Shown piece by piece: positions 8,886 to 18,300 of a stretch of 64,000 nt of DNA. This stretch comes from Streptomyces sp. NRRL F-6676. Its GTDB lineage: Bacteria > Actinomycetota > Actinomycetes > Streptomycetales > Streptomycetaceae. The position numbers and the translations under genes were made by a program. How positions within the stretch are numbered: the stretch's first letter is position 1; every line of letters begins with the position of its first letter. The notes under the pieces are model-generated. The model had not been told where the DNA came from. It saw only the letters and a list, made by a program, of their open reading frames with translations, and searched no databases. The stretch covers positions 511,498 through 575,497 of the forward strand of contig NZ_JOHS01000001.1 of the NCBI RefSeq assembly GCF_000725625.1. Reading direction: 5' to 3'.

Positions 8886-8897
8886 ATGGAAATTATA
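8879..8897 (-). promoter_or_regulatory. TATAAT promoter with overlapping ATGCAT palindrome
   Basis: The minus-strand TATAAT (8897-8892) lies 6 bases before the MarR start codon. CATGCATATG over the start codon is nearly palindromic and could hold the MarR dimer. This AT-rich island stands out in otherwise GC-rich DNA. Confidence 0.7.
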
Positions 8898-9038
8898 TAG
8901 CGCGGGAGCGGCCCTCCGGTCCGGGCCGAGAGAGGAGGCCGTCACATGACTTTCCGGAAACGTGTCGAGACGAGTGCCGGGTGAACGACTGTTCGGGAGC
9001 AACCGACCGCACTGCTTCCCCGAAGTCACCGATGACGC

Positions 9039-9044
9039 TAGATT
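9039..9044 (+). promoter_or_regulatory. -10 element of toxin-antitoxin operon
   Basis: TAGATT lies 7 bases before the antitoxin ATG at 9052, consistent with a leaderless transcript. The matching -35 is poor (TTCCCC near 9016-9021). Confidence 0.55.
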
Positions 9045-9051
9045 TGACACC

Positions 9052-9237
9052 ATGAGTGCCATCACCTTGCGCATCCCCGACGCCATGGACAAACCGTTGC
9101 GTGACGCGGCCGCCGGTGCGCCGTCGTTGAACGACTACATCATGCGAGCCGTGCGCCGGCAGATGACGCTCGACGCCGCGCGCAAGCTCGCCTCGATCGC
9201 GCCGCTCGACCTCGCGGGCGAGGGCGACGCCCTGTGA
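9052..9237 (+). CDS. Ribbon-helix-helix antitoxin, putative
   Basis: This is a 61-residue protein. Its N-terminal strand ITLRIPDAM and following helices (PSLNDYIMRAVRRQM) fit a ribbon-helix-helix DNA-binding antitoxin. ATG 9052 is preferred to an upstream in-frame ATG because TAGATT lies 7 bases before it and the fold begins at once. The stop overlaps the start of the toxin-like gene by 4 bases (GTGA), the usual order of type II modules. The C-terminal part (RKLASIAPLDLAGEGDAL) would wrap the toxin. The pairing is inferred from order, size and fold. Confidence 0.75.
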   Translation: MSAITLRIPDAMDKPLRDAAAGAPSLNDYIMRAVRRQMTLDAARKLASIAPLDLAGEGDAL

Positions 9238-9545
9238 CCATTCGCAAGGGGGACGTCTGGGATGTCGACACCGGCAAAGGGACCCGCACGGTGCTCGTCG
9301 TCAGCCTCGACGGCCTCGCCGAGGCGTACCACGCGGTCGTCGTCCTGGTGCTGCACGCCCCCGCCCAGCACCCCGACACGGCGATGAGCGTGCGCCTGAC
9401 CACCCCGGTCGACGCCTCCCTCGTCGCCGTGAACCTGCTCCAGCTCTCCGCCCTCCGCTTCGAGACCGCCACCCTGCACGGCAACATCGGCCCCGAGCAG
9501 CAGGAACTCGTCGACAACGCGCTCCGGGCGGTCCTCGACCTGTAG
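9234..9545 (+). CDS. MazF/PemK-like toxin, putative
   Basis: This is a 103-residue protein. Its start KGDVWDVDTGKGTRTVLVVS matches the first two strands of the MazF/CcdB-like barrel (usual form RGDVWWVDL...RPVLVVS). The end (GNIGPEQQELVDNALRAVLDL) matches the closing helix. Family members are sequence-specific mRNA endonucleases or gyrase poisons. The usual middle part is diverged, so catalytic residues cannot be assigned with certainty. The GTG start is translationally coupled to the antitoxin. Confidence 0.72.
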   Translation: MTIRKGDVWDVDTGKGTRTVLVVSLDGLAEAYHAVVVLVLHAPAQHPDTAMSVRLTTPVDASLVAVNLLQLSALRFETATLHGNIGPEQQELVDNALRAVLDL

Positions 9546-9654
9546 CGGGCCCGAGCCGCACCGGCCGCCCGCACCGGCACGGCCCGGCCCACCCGCGGAA
9601 CAGAAATGACGGTCGATTCCCCGGGGAAGGGACAGTGCCTGGAGGGAGGTGGCC

Positions 9655-10383
9655 ATGACCGCGCTCGCGGTTCCGCTGTGGGACGTCGACAACGGTCAGG
9701 GGCTGCGGCAGCTGTCCGAACTCGGCCTCGCCCTGCTGCTGTCGGGCCTGATCGGCTGGGAGCGGGCGGCGCGGCAGAAGAGTGCCGGTCTGCGCACCCA
9801 CACGCTCGTGGGCATCGCCAGCGCCCTGATGATGGAGGTGTCCCAGCACGGCTTCACCAACGTGCTCGGGCTGGACAACGTCTCCTTCGACCCGTCCCGC
9901 GTGGCCGCCCAGATCGTCTCCGGCATCGGCTTCATCGGCGGCGGCCTGATCTTCGTACGACGGGACGCGGTGCGCGGCCTGACCACCGCCGCGACCATCT
10001 GGCTGACCTGCGCGGTCGGCATGGCCTGCGGCGGCGGACTGCCCATCCTCGCCCTGGCCGTCACGGCCGTGCACTTCGTGGTCGTACGCGGCTACCCCCG
10101 GCTGGCCGCGCGCCTGCTCCCCGGCACCGCCTCCGCCTTCGAACTGCGCATGACCTACCGCACCGGCACCGCCCTGCTGCCCCAGCTGATGGAAACCTGC
10201 ACCCGGCGCGGCTTCCGCATCCTCCAGGTACGCGTCGACCGCCTCCCGGGCCGCGCCGACCCCGCCGCCCGCGTCCTGCTCGAACTGGAGGGCTCCGCCG
10301 ACACCGGCACGCTGACGTCCGAACTGTTCCACAACGACGGCGTGATCGACATCGAGATGACCGCCACGGACGACGACGGGTAG
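9655..10383 (+). CDS. MgtC/SapB-family membrane protein
   Basis: This is a 242-residue protein with about five N-terminal helices. Signature phrases are LLLSGLIGWERAARQKSAGLR, TH-LVGIASALMM and GIGFIGGGLIF, all typical of MgtC/SapB. The C-terminal about 80 residues form an ACT-like cytoplasmic domain. MgtC proteins modulate membrane energy and growth under low Mg2+. The start is ATG 9655 because GGAGGGAGG at 9641-9649 is then a well-placed ribosome site; GTG 9649 would overlap that site. The gene is monocistronic and converges on the NAD-kinase-like gene. Confidence 0.88.
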   Translation: MTALAVPLWDVDNGQGLRQLSELGLALLLSGLIGWERAARQKSAGLRTHTLVGIASALMMEVSQHGFTNVLGLDNVSFDPSRVAAQIVSGIGFIGGGLIFVRRDAVRGLTTAATIWLTCAVGMACGGGLPILALAVTAVHFVVVRGYPRLAARLLPGTASAFELRMTYRTGTALLPQLMETCTRRGFRILQVRVDRLPGRADPAARVLLELEGSADTGTLTSELFHNDGVIDIEMTATDDDG

Positions 10384-10437
10384 CGCCCTCGGTACCGCGT
10401 GACGACCCCGCGGTGCCCGTGCCCGACGCCCACCGTG

Positions 10438-11349
10438 TCACCGGCGTCCCGGGACGGGAGCCACCAGCCGCAGTCGCTGCCGACAGGTGCCCACGCGTAC
10501 CGTCTGCCCCCACGTCAGCTCCAGGGCGTCGCCCTCCATGCCGTCCCCGAAGGCGACGAGGCGGTCGGACTCCACGGTGAGGCACAGCCGGCCGGCGGCG
10601 GCGAGTTCGCCCGCCACCAGGGAGGTGCCGGTGGACGGGGACGGCCAGGCCTCGCGGACGAACCACAGCAGGCGGTCCTCCGTGGGGTGCGGCAGCCGCA
10701 GCTCGCTGTTCCGCTGCTGCCACACCGACCGGAGCCAGCCGGTCGCGCCGGTGCCCGTGCCCACCAGCACCCCGGAGGATGCCTGGGCCTCGACGACACC
10801 CCCGTCGCCCTCCAGGCCCAGGCGGTATCTGGCCGTCTGGTGTCCGACGGCGCCGAGGTAGATCTCGTTGAGCGCGAGCAGCCGCTGGGTGTCGTCGGCG
10901 ACGGCCTCGACCATGGTGAGCTCGTCCACCCGCGCGGCCGGCGCATCGCGCAGCAGCGCCGCCGCGTCGGCCGCGCGGTGCCGCACCAGCACGCCCGGGT
11001 TGCGCCCCGGCTCCGGGTCCACGCCGATCACCGGCTGCCCGGTGAGGTACTTGGCCACGTTGGCCACCAGCCCGTCCTGGCCCACCACGACCACGACGTC
11101 CTCCGGGGCGAACAGGAAGCGGTCCAGGTCACCGCGTTCCACCCGGGCCTGCCGCCAGGCCGGCGGGACCGCGGCGGCCACCTCGGCCAGCGCCCGGTGC
11201 GCGCGGTGGTGGCGTGCGGCGATCTCTCCGAGGTCGCGGCCGCGGGAGGAGAGGAAGAAGGCGGCCTGTCCGTGGGTGCCGTGCCGGGCCAGCAGCTCCT
11301 CGTACTCCGTGGTGCGATGGACCAGGACGGCCCGCGGGGCGAGGCTCAT
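10438..11349 (-). CDS. NAD kinase-like (DAGK/NADK fold) protein
   Basis: This 303-residue protein keeps the order of NAD-kinase motifs in altered form: VVVVVGQDGLVANVAKY in place of the GGDGT loop (residues about 87-103), then PVIGVDPEPGR, the NE motif LALNEIYLG, and SSGVLVGTGTGATGW in place of the TPTGSTAY loop. The acidic and NE residues remain, so catalysis is possible, but the substrate may differ from NAD. Its ATG overlaps the stop of the SPFH gene (ATGA), so the two are made together. Co-operonic NADK-like and SPFH proteins have no known joint function as far as I know. Confidence 0.75.
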   Translation of the reverse strand: MSLAPRAVLVHRTTEYEELLARHGTHGQAAFFLSSRGRDLGEIAARHHRAHRALAEVAAAVPPAWRQARVERGDLDRFLFAPEDVVVVVGQDGLVANVAKYLTGQPVIGVDPEPGRNPGVLVRHRAADAAALLRDAPAARVDELTMVEAVADDTQRLLALNEIYLGAVGHQTARYRLGLEGDGGVVEAQASSGVLVGTGTGATGWLRSVWQQRNSELRLPHPTEDRLLWFVREAWPSPSTGTSLVAGELAAAGRLCLTVESDRLVAFGDGMEGDALELTWGQTVRVGTCRQRLRLVAPVPGRR

Positions 11350-12383
11350 CCCCGCTCACCGCCGCCGAGCCGGGCCAGCAGCCCGGTCAGCACGTCGGGG
11401 GAGAGGGTCACGCTCTCGATGCGCGGCAGGTTCTCCGCCAGCCGGGTGCCGGTGAGCGCGTGCAGCGTCGCCACGTCGACATCGCCGTGGACGCGCAGCC
11501 AGGCCGCCTGGGCCTCGGCCCGGGCCTCGCCGACCTCGCGCGCCGCCTGCGCCTCCGCCCGGGCGAGCGCCACCGAACGGGCGGCCTCCGCCTCGGCGAG
11601 CCGGACCGTGCGCGCCGCCTCGGCCTGCGCGCGCACCTGGTCGGCCGCCGCGTTCTCCTCCGCCTCCCGGCGCGCGTTGGCCCCGCGCTGCTCCACCAAC
11701 CGCTCCTCGCGCCGGGCCAGTTCGATCTGGCTGGCCAGTTCGTTCTCGGCGATGGCGCGCTCGCGCTCCACCGCGACGGCCCGCCGCTCGTACGTCGCCC
11801 GGTCGGCCTCCTGCTGGATCAGCTCCCGGGCGGGCGTACGCAGCGCGCGCTCCACCTCCGCCTCGGGCCGTACGGCCATGACCCGTACGGCCACCACCTC
11901 GATCCCGGTGGCCGGCAGCCGGGGCTCGGTGCCGAGGCCCGCCGCGATCCGCTCGCGCACCGCGGCCACCCCGTCGACCAGCGCCTCGGACAGCGGGGTA
12001 CGGGCCAGCACATGCAGCGCGTGCTGCTGCGCGGTCTCGGTGAGCAGGGTGCCCAGCTGCTCCAGCGGGGCACCGCGCCAGACGCCGGTGTCCGGGTCGA
12101 TGGAGAAGTCCAGACGGGCGGCGGCGAGCGCCGGATCGCCGATGCGGTAGGTGAGGGTGGCCTGCACCGACACGTCCTGGAAGTCGGCGGTGCGGGCGCG
12201 GAACGTCATGGCCAGCTCCCGGTCCTCCACGGGCACTTCGGACAGCGCGGCGGTCAGCGGACGGAACCAGAAGCCCAGCCCGGGCCCGTCGTGCACGAGC
12301 CTTCCGTCACGGTGGTGCCGGATGTGCGCCGTGGGCGTGGCACGCAGGTGGCGCCAGCCCAGGCGCCGGGTGATGTCGGCCAT
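11346..12383 (-). CDS. SPFH/Band 7 domain protein, no membrane anchor
   Basis: This 345-residue protein has an N-terminal SPFH domain (GPGLGFWFRPLTAALSEVPVED, TADFQDVSVQATLTYRI; residues about 30-180). A long Ala/Glu/Arg-rich coiled coil (about 190-290: ERERAIAENELASQIELARREE) and a short C-terminal tail follow. Unlike most stomatin/flotillin proteins it lacks an N-terminal membrane helix, so it is probably a soluble or peripheral oligomer. ATG 12383 is chosen because GAGGGGG lies about 6 bases upstream; the longer in-frame start at 12440 lies inside the palindromic control region. It heads a two-gene operon with the NADK-like protein. Confidence 0.85.
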   Translation of the reverse strand: MADITRRLGWRHLRATPTAHIRHHRDGRLVHDGPGLGFWFRPLTAALSEVPVEDRELAMTFRARTADFQDVSVQATLTYRIGDPALAAARLDFSIDPDTGVWRGAPLEQLGTLLTETAQQHALHVLARTPLSEALVDGVAAVRERIAAGLGTEPRLPATGIEVVAVRVMAVRPEAEVERALRTPARELIQQEADRATYERRAVAVERERAIAENELASQIELARREERLVEQRGANARREAEENAAADQVRAQAEAARTVRLAEAEAARSVALARAEAQAAREVGEARAEAQAAWLRVHGDVDVATLHALTGTRLAENLPRIESVTLSPDVLTGLLARLGGGERG

Positions 12384-12394
12384 GAGAGCCCCCT

Positions 12395-12453
12395 CTTTCT
12401 CGTCCCAGTGACGATAAAACGAGAGGCTCATAATCGTCAAGAAGACGAGAAAG
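12395..12453. promoter_or_regulatory. 59-bp nested concentric palindrome upstream of SPFH operon
   Basis: Two inverted repeats share one centre at 12424. The outer pair is CTTTCTCGTC (12395-12404) with GACGAGAAAG (12444-12453), 10 of 10 matching. The inner pair is TGACGAT (12409-12415) with ATCGTCA (12433-12439), 7 of 7. A further small repeat TCGTC-N5-GACGA is at 12434-12448. The arms are not GC-heavy and no T-run follows, so an operator is more likely than a terminator. It begins 12 bases before the SPFH start codon and probably covers its promoter. Confidence 0.8.
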
Positions 12454-12625
12454 GCTCGTGCGGTGGCGGTACGGCGTGGCCGCCCGCCGGGACCGCGTCG
12501 CCCTGTCGGCCGGCGGCGTCCCGCAGCGCGGGGGGATCGCCGTGCCGTCCGTGCCCGTCACCGCGCGGACACCGCCATGCGCCGGTGCGGGAGCGACTGT
12601 CAGACCCGCCTGAGATGCTCCGCGC

Positions 12626-13081
12626 ATGGAGATGACAGTGCAGCTGACGATCGACTGCTCCGATCCGCAGCGGATGGTGGCCTTCTGGGCGGAGGCGCTG
12701 GGCTACGTGCCCGAGCCTCCGCCGGGCGGGCATGCCACCTGGCGTGCCTACTGGGCGGCCATGGGCGTGCCCGAGGAGGAACTGCCGGCCGGTGCCGGGG
12801 ATGTTCCGGAGTCCCTCGTCGATCCCGCGGGACACGGGCCGAGAGTCTGGTTCCAGCAGGTTCCGGAGGCGAAGGCCGCCAAGAACCGGTGGCACTTCGA
12901 CCTGAAGGTCGGCGGGGGCCGTGACGTCCCGCTGGACGTCCGCGTGCGGCGGGTCAGGGCAACGGTGGACCGGCTGGTCAAGGCCGGTGCCACCGTGCTG
13001 CGGATCAACGACGAGCCGGACATGGGGTTCTACGCCACGGCCATGCAGGACCCCGAGGGCAACGAATTCGACGTCGTCTGA
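12626..13081 (+). CDS. VOC superfamily (glyoxalase-like) protein
   Basis: This is a 151-residue protein with paired beta-alpha-beta modules: VQLTIDCSDPQRMVAFWAEALGY at the start, WHFDLKV in the middle and MQDPEGNEFDVV at the end, typical of Glyoxalase_6-type proteins. Such proteins include dioxygenases, isomerases and drug-binding resistance proteins; the ligand is unknown. Conserved metal-ligand candidates are His near 97 (WHFD) and Glu near 146 (PEGNEF). It stands alone and converges with the flavin monooxygenase gene. Confidence 0.82.
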   Translation: MEMTVQLTIDCSDPQRMVAFWAEALGYVPEPPPGGHATWRAYWAAMGVPEEELPAGAGDVPESLVDPAGHGPRVWFQQVPEAKAAKNRWHFDLKVGGGRDVPLDVRVRRVRATVDRLVKAGATVLRINDEPDMGFYATAMQDPEGNEFDVV

Positions 13082-13107
13082 CGGCTGTCGCGGCCCGCTC
13101 GGCGCCG

Positions 13108-14778
13108 TCAGGCGAAGGTGCGGCCCAGATGCGCCGCCAGCTCCTCCGGTACGGCCGACCGGAAGCGCGCGGAGACGTAGCCGTCCGGGCGGATCAGCAG
13201 CGCCTCGCCGTCCTGCGGCGCGTACGCGGCACGGAACTCGCCCGCCGCGTCGCGCAGCCGGGGCGGACGCAGGCCGACCGGGCGGGCGTCCTGCGGGACC
13301 TCCGCGTCGGTGATCAGGTAGGCGTCGAGCAGCCCGTGGGCGGCGCGACGAGCCTCGGCGGCGCAGGCCTCGAGCCGCGCGGCGCCGTCGCCCGAGACGT
13401 GCCGCGGGCCCGCGTACAGCAGCAGCGTGTGCCGCGGGGTGCGCAGCAGGTCGAACAACCGCTGCGGGTAGGCGGCGAGTTCGCCCAGCAGGCCGCGGCA
13501 GTCCGGCGCGCGCTCACCCGACGCGGGACCGTCCGCGCGCTCGCCGTCCGCCGCCCGCGGCTGGATCAGCGGGCTGTCCGGGTAGGCGACCGTGAGCTGG
13601 GCCTGACGCCGCAGGAACACTTCGGGGCCGTTGCCCTTGTCGCTGTTGCCGCGGGCGTCGCGGACGGTACGGGCGTGCCGGACCGTGCGGTCGACCACCT
13701 CGCGGGCGACGGGGTGGCGTTCGGCGTGGTAGCTGTCCAGCACGTCGTCCGTGGCCAGACCGCGGACGGCGAGGGCGAGCTTCCAGCCGAGGTTGTGGGC
13801 GTCCTGCACACCGGTGTTCAGCCCCTGCCCGCCGATCGGCGGGTGGACGTGCGCGGCGTCCCCGGCGACGAAGAGGCGGCCGCTGCGGTAACGGTCCACC
13901 AGCCGGTGACCGGTCCGGAAGACGGACGACCAGCGCAGCGCGGAGGCTCTCGCCGGCTCGGGGGACAGCCGGTCCAGCACGGCCTGGATGTAGCCGAGGT
14001 CCGGCCCCTGACCGTCCCCCAGGTCGAGCGCCCCGTCCGACGCGCTCGCGCCGTCGTCGGCCCCGGCCCCGTCACCGGGCCGCAGCATCGACAGCCAGTA
14101 CCGCCGCGCACCCGGCATCGGGATGCAGACGAGCATGTCGTCCACCGCACCGCCGGCGTCCAGGTGTACGGACCGCATGCTGTAGCCGGCGGGCATGTCC
14201 CAGTCGACCTCGACGTCGGCGATCAGGAAACGCTCGGGCAGGACGTCGCCCTCGAAGGCCAGCCCGGCCGCCTTGCGGACCAGGCTGTGCGCCCCGTCGC
14301 AGCCCACCACATAGCGGGCGGTCAGCCGCTCGGTGCCGCCGTCGGGGCCCGCGAGGACGACCTCCACCTCGTCCGGGTGCGCCGTGACCGAGCGGACCTC
14401 GACCGGCCGCTCCACCTCCGTGCCGAAGCGTGCGAGATGCTCGGTGAGCAGCCGCTCGGTCGTGTACTGGGGCAGCGTGGCGAAGGGGTACGGGATGTCC
14501 GGCGGCAGCGTCAGCCGGACCGGTCCGTCGCCCGGCTTGCCGTCGGTGAAGACCAGCTGGCCCAGATGCGGCACCGCCTCGTCCAGCACCCCGGGGACCA
14601 GGCCCATGCCGTCCCACACCTCCAGCGTGCGGGGCAGGACGCCGATGGCCTTCGCGTGAGGCTGCGGGGCGGCCAGGCGGTCGACGATGCGGCAGTCCAC
14701 TCCGTGCCGCCGCAGCTCGGCCGCCGCCGTCAGTCCCACCGGGCCCGCGCCCACCACGAGTACGTCGACATCGGCCAT
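13108..14778 (-). CDS. FAD-dependent aromatic monooxygenase, PHBH type
   Basis: This is a 556-residue class A flavin monooxygenase. FAD-binding GAGPVGLTAAAEL is at residues 9-21, the DG motif VVGCDGAHSLVRKAAG near 157-172, and the GD motif LFVAGDAAHVHPPIGGQGLN near 293-312. The C-terminal about 150 residues have a thioredoxin-like fold, as in polyketide and rifampicin hydroxylases (PgaE, Rox). It would hydroxylate an aromatic or drug-like substrate using NAD(P)H. The ATG at 14778 has GGAGAGG about 10 bases upstream. There is no adjacent regulator or pathway. Confidence 0.88.
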   Translation of the reverse strand: MADVDVLVVGAGPVGLTAAAELRRHGVDCRIVDRLAAPQPHAKAIGVLPRTLEVWDGMGLVPGVLDEAVPHLGQLVFTDGKPGDGPVRLTLPPDIPYPFATLPQYTTERLLTEHLARFGTEVERPVEVRSVTAHPDEVEVVLAGPDGGTERLTARYVVGCDGAHSLVRKAAGLAFEGDVLPERFLIADVEVDWDMPAGYSMRSVHLDAGGAVDDMLVCIPMPGARRYWLSMLRPGDGAGADDGASASDGALDLGDGQGPDLGYIQAVLDRLSPEPARASALRWSSVFRTGHRLVDRYRSGRLFVAGDAAHVHPPIGGQGLNTGVQDAHNLGWKLALAVRGLATDDVLDSYHAERHPVAREVVDRTVRHARTVRDARGNSDKGNGPEVFLRRQAQLTVAYPDSPLIQPRAADGERADGPASGERAPDCRGLLGELAAYPQRLFDLLRTPRHTLLLYAGPRHVSGDGAARLEACAAEARRAAHGLLDAYLITDAEVPQDARPVGLRPPRLRDAAGEFRAAYAPQDGEALLIRPDGYVSARFRSAVPEELAAHLGRTFA

Positions 14779-15080
14779 GATCCGGCCCTCTCCTCGTCCG
14801 ACAGGGGGTTCCGGGCCAGTCTGCGCCGGTGGACCGCGGGCGACGCGGCGGGGACGGGGCCGCTCGCCGCGCGAGGGCGACAGACCGGCTGGTCAGGACG
14901 GGTCCACCAGGCGCCAGGTTCACTGGATCGGCCGGGGCCGGACTGGAGTAGCGCCGCGCGGAGACGGCCCGTGGTTCAGCCGGCGGCACGAGGCGGCGAC
15001 GGTGTTTCCGCGCCGTTCGGGGCGGTACTCCATAGCCTCGCACCGCTGCTGGGCGATTCGGTACCGGAAGGGATGATGGT
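14779..15080. other. Gene-free divergent promoter region
   Basis: These 302 bases separate the divergent monooxygenase and YrhK genes. The only clear signals are the ribosome site of the monooxygenase at the left edge and GGAAGGGA (15066-15073) serving the YrhK gene at the right edge. No convincing ORF, operator or RNA was seen. Confidence 0.6.
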
Positions 15081-15314
15081 GTGCTGCCCCGACTCGAGCG
15101 ATACCTGCTTCAGGACTTCCCGTTCATCCACCTGGTCATCGGGGGCATCGGCAACACGACGTTCCTGATCGGCAGCGTGTTCTTCCTCTTCCCCAGCTTG
15201 GAACGGGTCGCCCTGTGGCTGTTCGTGGTGGGATCGCTGGGCATGTTCGTCGGCACCCTCGGTGAGGTCTTCGTCCGGCATGCGCGCAAGTCCCGTCAGC
15301 GGACAGGGAGCTGA
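15081..15314 (+). CDS. YrhK-like small membrane protein
   Basis: This 77-residue protein has two membrane helices (about 17-38 and 42-66). It shows the pattern F-IHLVIGGIGNTTFLIGSVFF then W-LFVVGSLGMF, which matches the YrhK domain, a two-helix module of unknown function. The GTG start is placed by GGAAGGGA 7 bases upstream. A strong bidirectional hairpin follows the stop. It is monocistronic. Confidence 0.78.
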   Translation: MLPRLERYLLQDFPFIHLVIGGIGNTTFLIGSVFFLFPSLERVALWLFVVGSLGMFVGTLGEVFVRHARKSRQRTGS

Positions 15315-15334
15315 ACGGGCGCACCGGGCGGTCA

Positions 15335-15362
15335 CGAGCCGGCCTCCGGGGAGGCCGGCTCG
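15335..15362. terminator. Bidirectional terminator hairpin
   Basis: CGAGCCGGCCTCC (15335-15347) pairs perfectly with GGAGGCCGGCTCG (15350-15362): 13 pairs with a minimal loop, between the convergent YrhK and rhamnosidase genes. No U-tract follows, as is usual in Streptomyces. Confidence 0.85.
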
Positions 15363-15397
15363 ACGTCCGGATCCGGGCGCGCCGCGACTTGGGCGGC

Positions 15398-18300
15398 TCA
15401 GACCGTGAAGCGGTATGTGCCCGAGTCCACGTGGAAGATCTGGTGGCCGTCCTCGTGTCGTAGCCGTGTGCCGCCCGAGTGGGTGACGCGCTCCGTGGCG
15501 GAGGCTGGGACCCATACCTGGGCGGTGGTGTTCGGGGGGATGGAGCAGGTCAGTTCGAAGCGGCCCCGCTTCCGGCTCCAGCGGGTGGAGATCGGCCCGC
15601 GGACGGAAGTGAACGTGGCGCGGGCCGAGTCGATGCCGCCGCCGGGACGGGGGCGGATGAGGACCTCGCGGTAGCCGGGGCGGGCGGCGGAGATGCCGGC
15701 GATGTTCGCGTACATCCACTGGCCCACCGAACCGTAGGCGTAGTGGTTGAAGGAGTTCATGCCCGGGTCCTGGAACGTGCCGTCGGGCCGCAGGGAGTCC
15801 CAGCGTTCCCACATGGTGGTCGCGCCCCGGTCGATCTGGTAGCCCCAGCTGGGGAAGGTGCGCCGGGTGAGCAGCCGGTAGGCGACGTCGGTGTGGCCGG
15901 TGTCGGTGAGGACGGGCAGCAGCCGGGGAGTGCCGAGGAACCCCGTCGACAGATGCTCGTCGCGCGCCTCGATCAGTGCGACGAGCCGGTCGGCCGCCGC
16001 ACCGCGCAGCGCGTCCGGGAGCAGGTTCATCGACAGGGCCAGGACGTAGGCGGTCTGCGTGTCGCCCTTCACCGTGCCGTCGGCCCCGACGTACGCCTTC
16101 TGGAAGGCGGCGCGGACCCGGCCGAAGAGGTCCTCCTGGGCGGCGGGGTCCTTGCCGAGCTCACGGGCCATCCGCGCGGCGAGGTCGGCGCTGTGCGCGA
16201 AGTACGCGGTGGCGACGACGTCCTTGGGCGTCTCGTCGGACAGGTTCAGCCAGTCCCCGTAGCCCTCCGCGGGCCGCAGCAGACCGTCGCTGTGCTTCTC
16301 CAGATAGCCGAGCCAGTCCACCACCGACGCCCACGCGTCCTGGAGCACCCGCAGGTCCCCGTACGCCTGGTACAGCGCCCACGGCACGGTCACCCCCGCG
16401 TCACCCCAGCCGGCCGCGCCGTCACCGAGACGGCCGACGTCGGGCGCCACATGCGTGAAGGAGCCCTCCGGCGTCTGTGCGTCGCGCAGGTCGGTGAGCC
16501 ACTTGGTCAGAAAGCGGGCCGACTCCATGGTGTACGCGGCGGTGGGCGCGAACACGTTGATGTCACCGGTCCAGCCGAGCCGCTCGTCGCGCGCCGGTGT
16601 GTCGGTGGGGACGGAGAGGAAGTTGCCGCGCTGCCCCCAGGTGATGTTGCTGTGCAGCTGGTTGAGCAGGGCGGAGTCCGTCACGAAATCGAGGGTGGCG
16701 GGCGCGTCGGTGTGCATCACGCGGCCGGTGATGGCCTTCGCGGTGGGGGTGCCGGGGAAGCCGGTCACCTCCACGTAGCGGAACCCGTGGAAGGTGAAGC
16801 GGGGCTCGTAGGTCTCCGTGCCGCGCCCCTTGAGGACGTAGGTGTCGGTCGCCTTCGCCGTCCGCAGGTTGGCCGTGTAGACCGTGCCGTCCGGATTGAG
16901 CACCTCGGCGTGGCGCAGCCGTACGGTCGTCCCCGAGGGGCCGGAGACGGTGAGCCGCACAGAGCCGACCATGTTCTGCCCCAGGTCGAAGACGAAGACA
17001 CCGGGCCGGGGCTCGGTCACCTCGACGGGCCTCAGTTCGTCGGTGACCCGGACCGGGCCGTCCGCCTGGGCGACGATCCGCTGCGGCACGTCCGTCCCGG
17101 CCTCGCGTACGGCGAGCCAGTCCCCGTCGTCGAAGCCGGGCGAGGCCCAGCCGGGAGTCTCCGCGCGGGCGTCGTACGTCTCACCGTTCAGCAGGTCGGC
17201 GGAGAGGATCGGTCCGGCGGACGCCAGCCAGTCGGTGTCCGAGGTGATGCGCGCACTGCTGCCGTCGGCGTAGTCGACCTCCAACTGCGCGAGCAGCGCC
17301 GGGTGTTCGCCGTACTGGTGCGGGCCGAACATGCCGACGTTGCCGGCGTACCAGCCGGGCGCGAGGTACACCCCGAGGGCGTTGGCGCCGGATCGCAGCA
17401 GGTGCGTGACGTCGTGGGTCCGGTACTGCACACGGGTGCGGTAGTCCGTCCAGCCGGGGGCGAGTTGGTCGGTGCCGACCCGGACGCCGTTCAGATGCGC
17501 CTCGTACAGACCGAGCGCGGTGAGGTACAGCCGGGCCCGCTCGACCTTCTTGCGCCGCAGCCGGAACGTGCGACGCAGCTGCGTGACGGCGTACGAGGCG
17601 GGGGTGACCGTCCCCCAGGGGCCGGAGCCCGAGGGGGCCGCCTCCTTGGCGGCCTCCCAGGCGGAGTCGTCGAAGTCCGCCTCGCGCCAACTCCCCTCCG
17701 GTTCCCGGTCGGTGGTCTTCCACGAGGCGTCGGTGACGATCCGCCGCTCTCCGGAGGCGGTGCGCACGACGAGTACGGCGAGCAGGCCGGCGGGACCGTC
17801 GGTGGCGTTGGTGGCCGCGACCGCGAGTACCGTGCGCCCGGACCGCGCGTGCGCGAGGACGTCCACGACGGCGGGCCTGCGCCAGTCCTCGTTGTCGGTG
17901 TCGAGGTCGGTGCGGGCCACTTCGGTGCCGTTGACGGCGACGGAGTACACGTTGTCGGCGGTGATCGCCAGCGTGGCCGAGGTGATGTCCGCCGGGAGGT
18001 CGACCGTGCGGCGGAACCAGCGGGTGCCGGCGGGGACTTCGGTCGCCGGATCGCCCTCGGGGAACCAGATCCAGTCGCACCCCTGGAACGACGGCGCGTC
18101 GGTCAGCTCGGCGGGCGGGGCGATCCACCGCGCGGTCCACTGATCGGCGCCGAGCAGCCCGGTCTCCCACCAGGACGGCTCGCTCCACCCGGACACCGCG
18201 CCCTCGCCGTCCCACACCTGTACGGACCAGAAGTACCGCTTCCTGGGCTCCAGCGCGGGACCGCCGTAGGGGACGAGGACGGAGTCGGCGGACTGCACCT

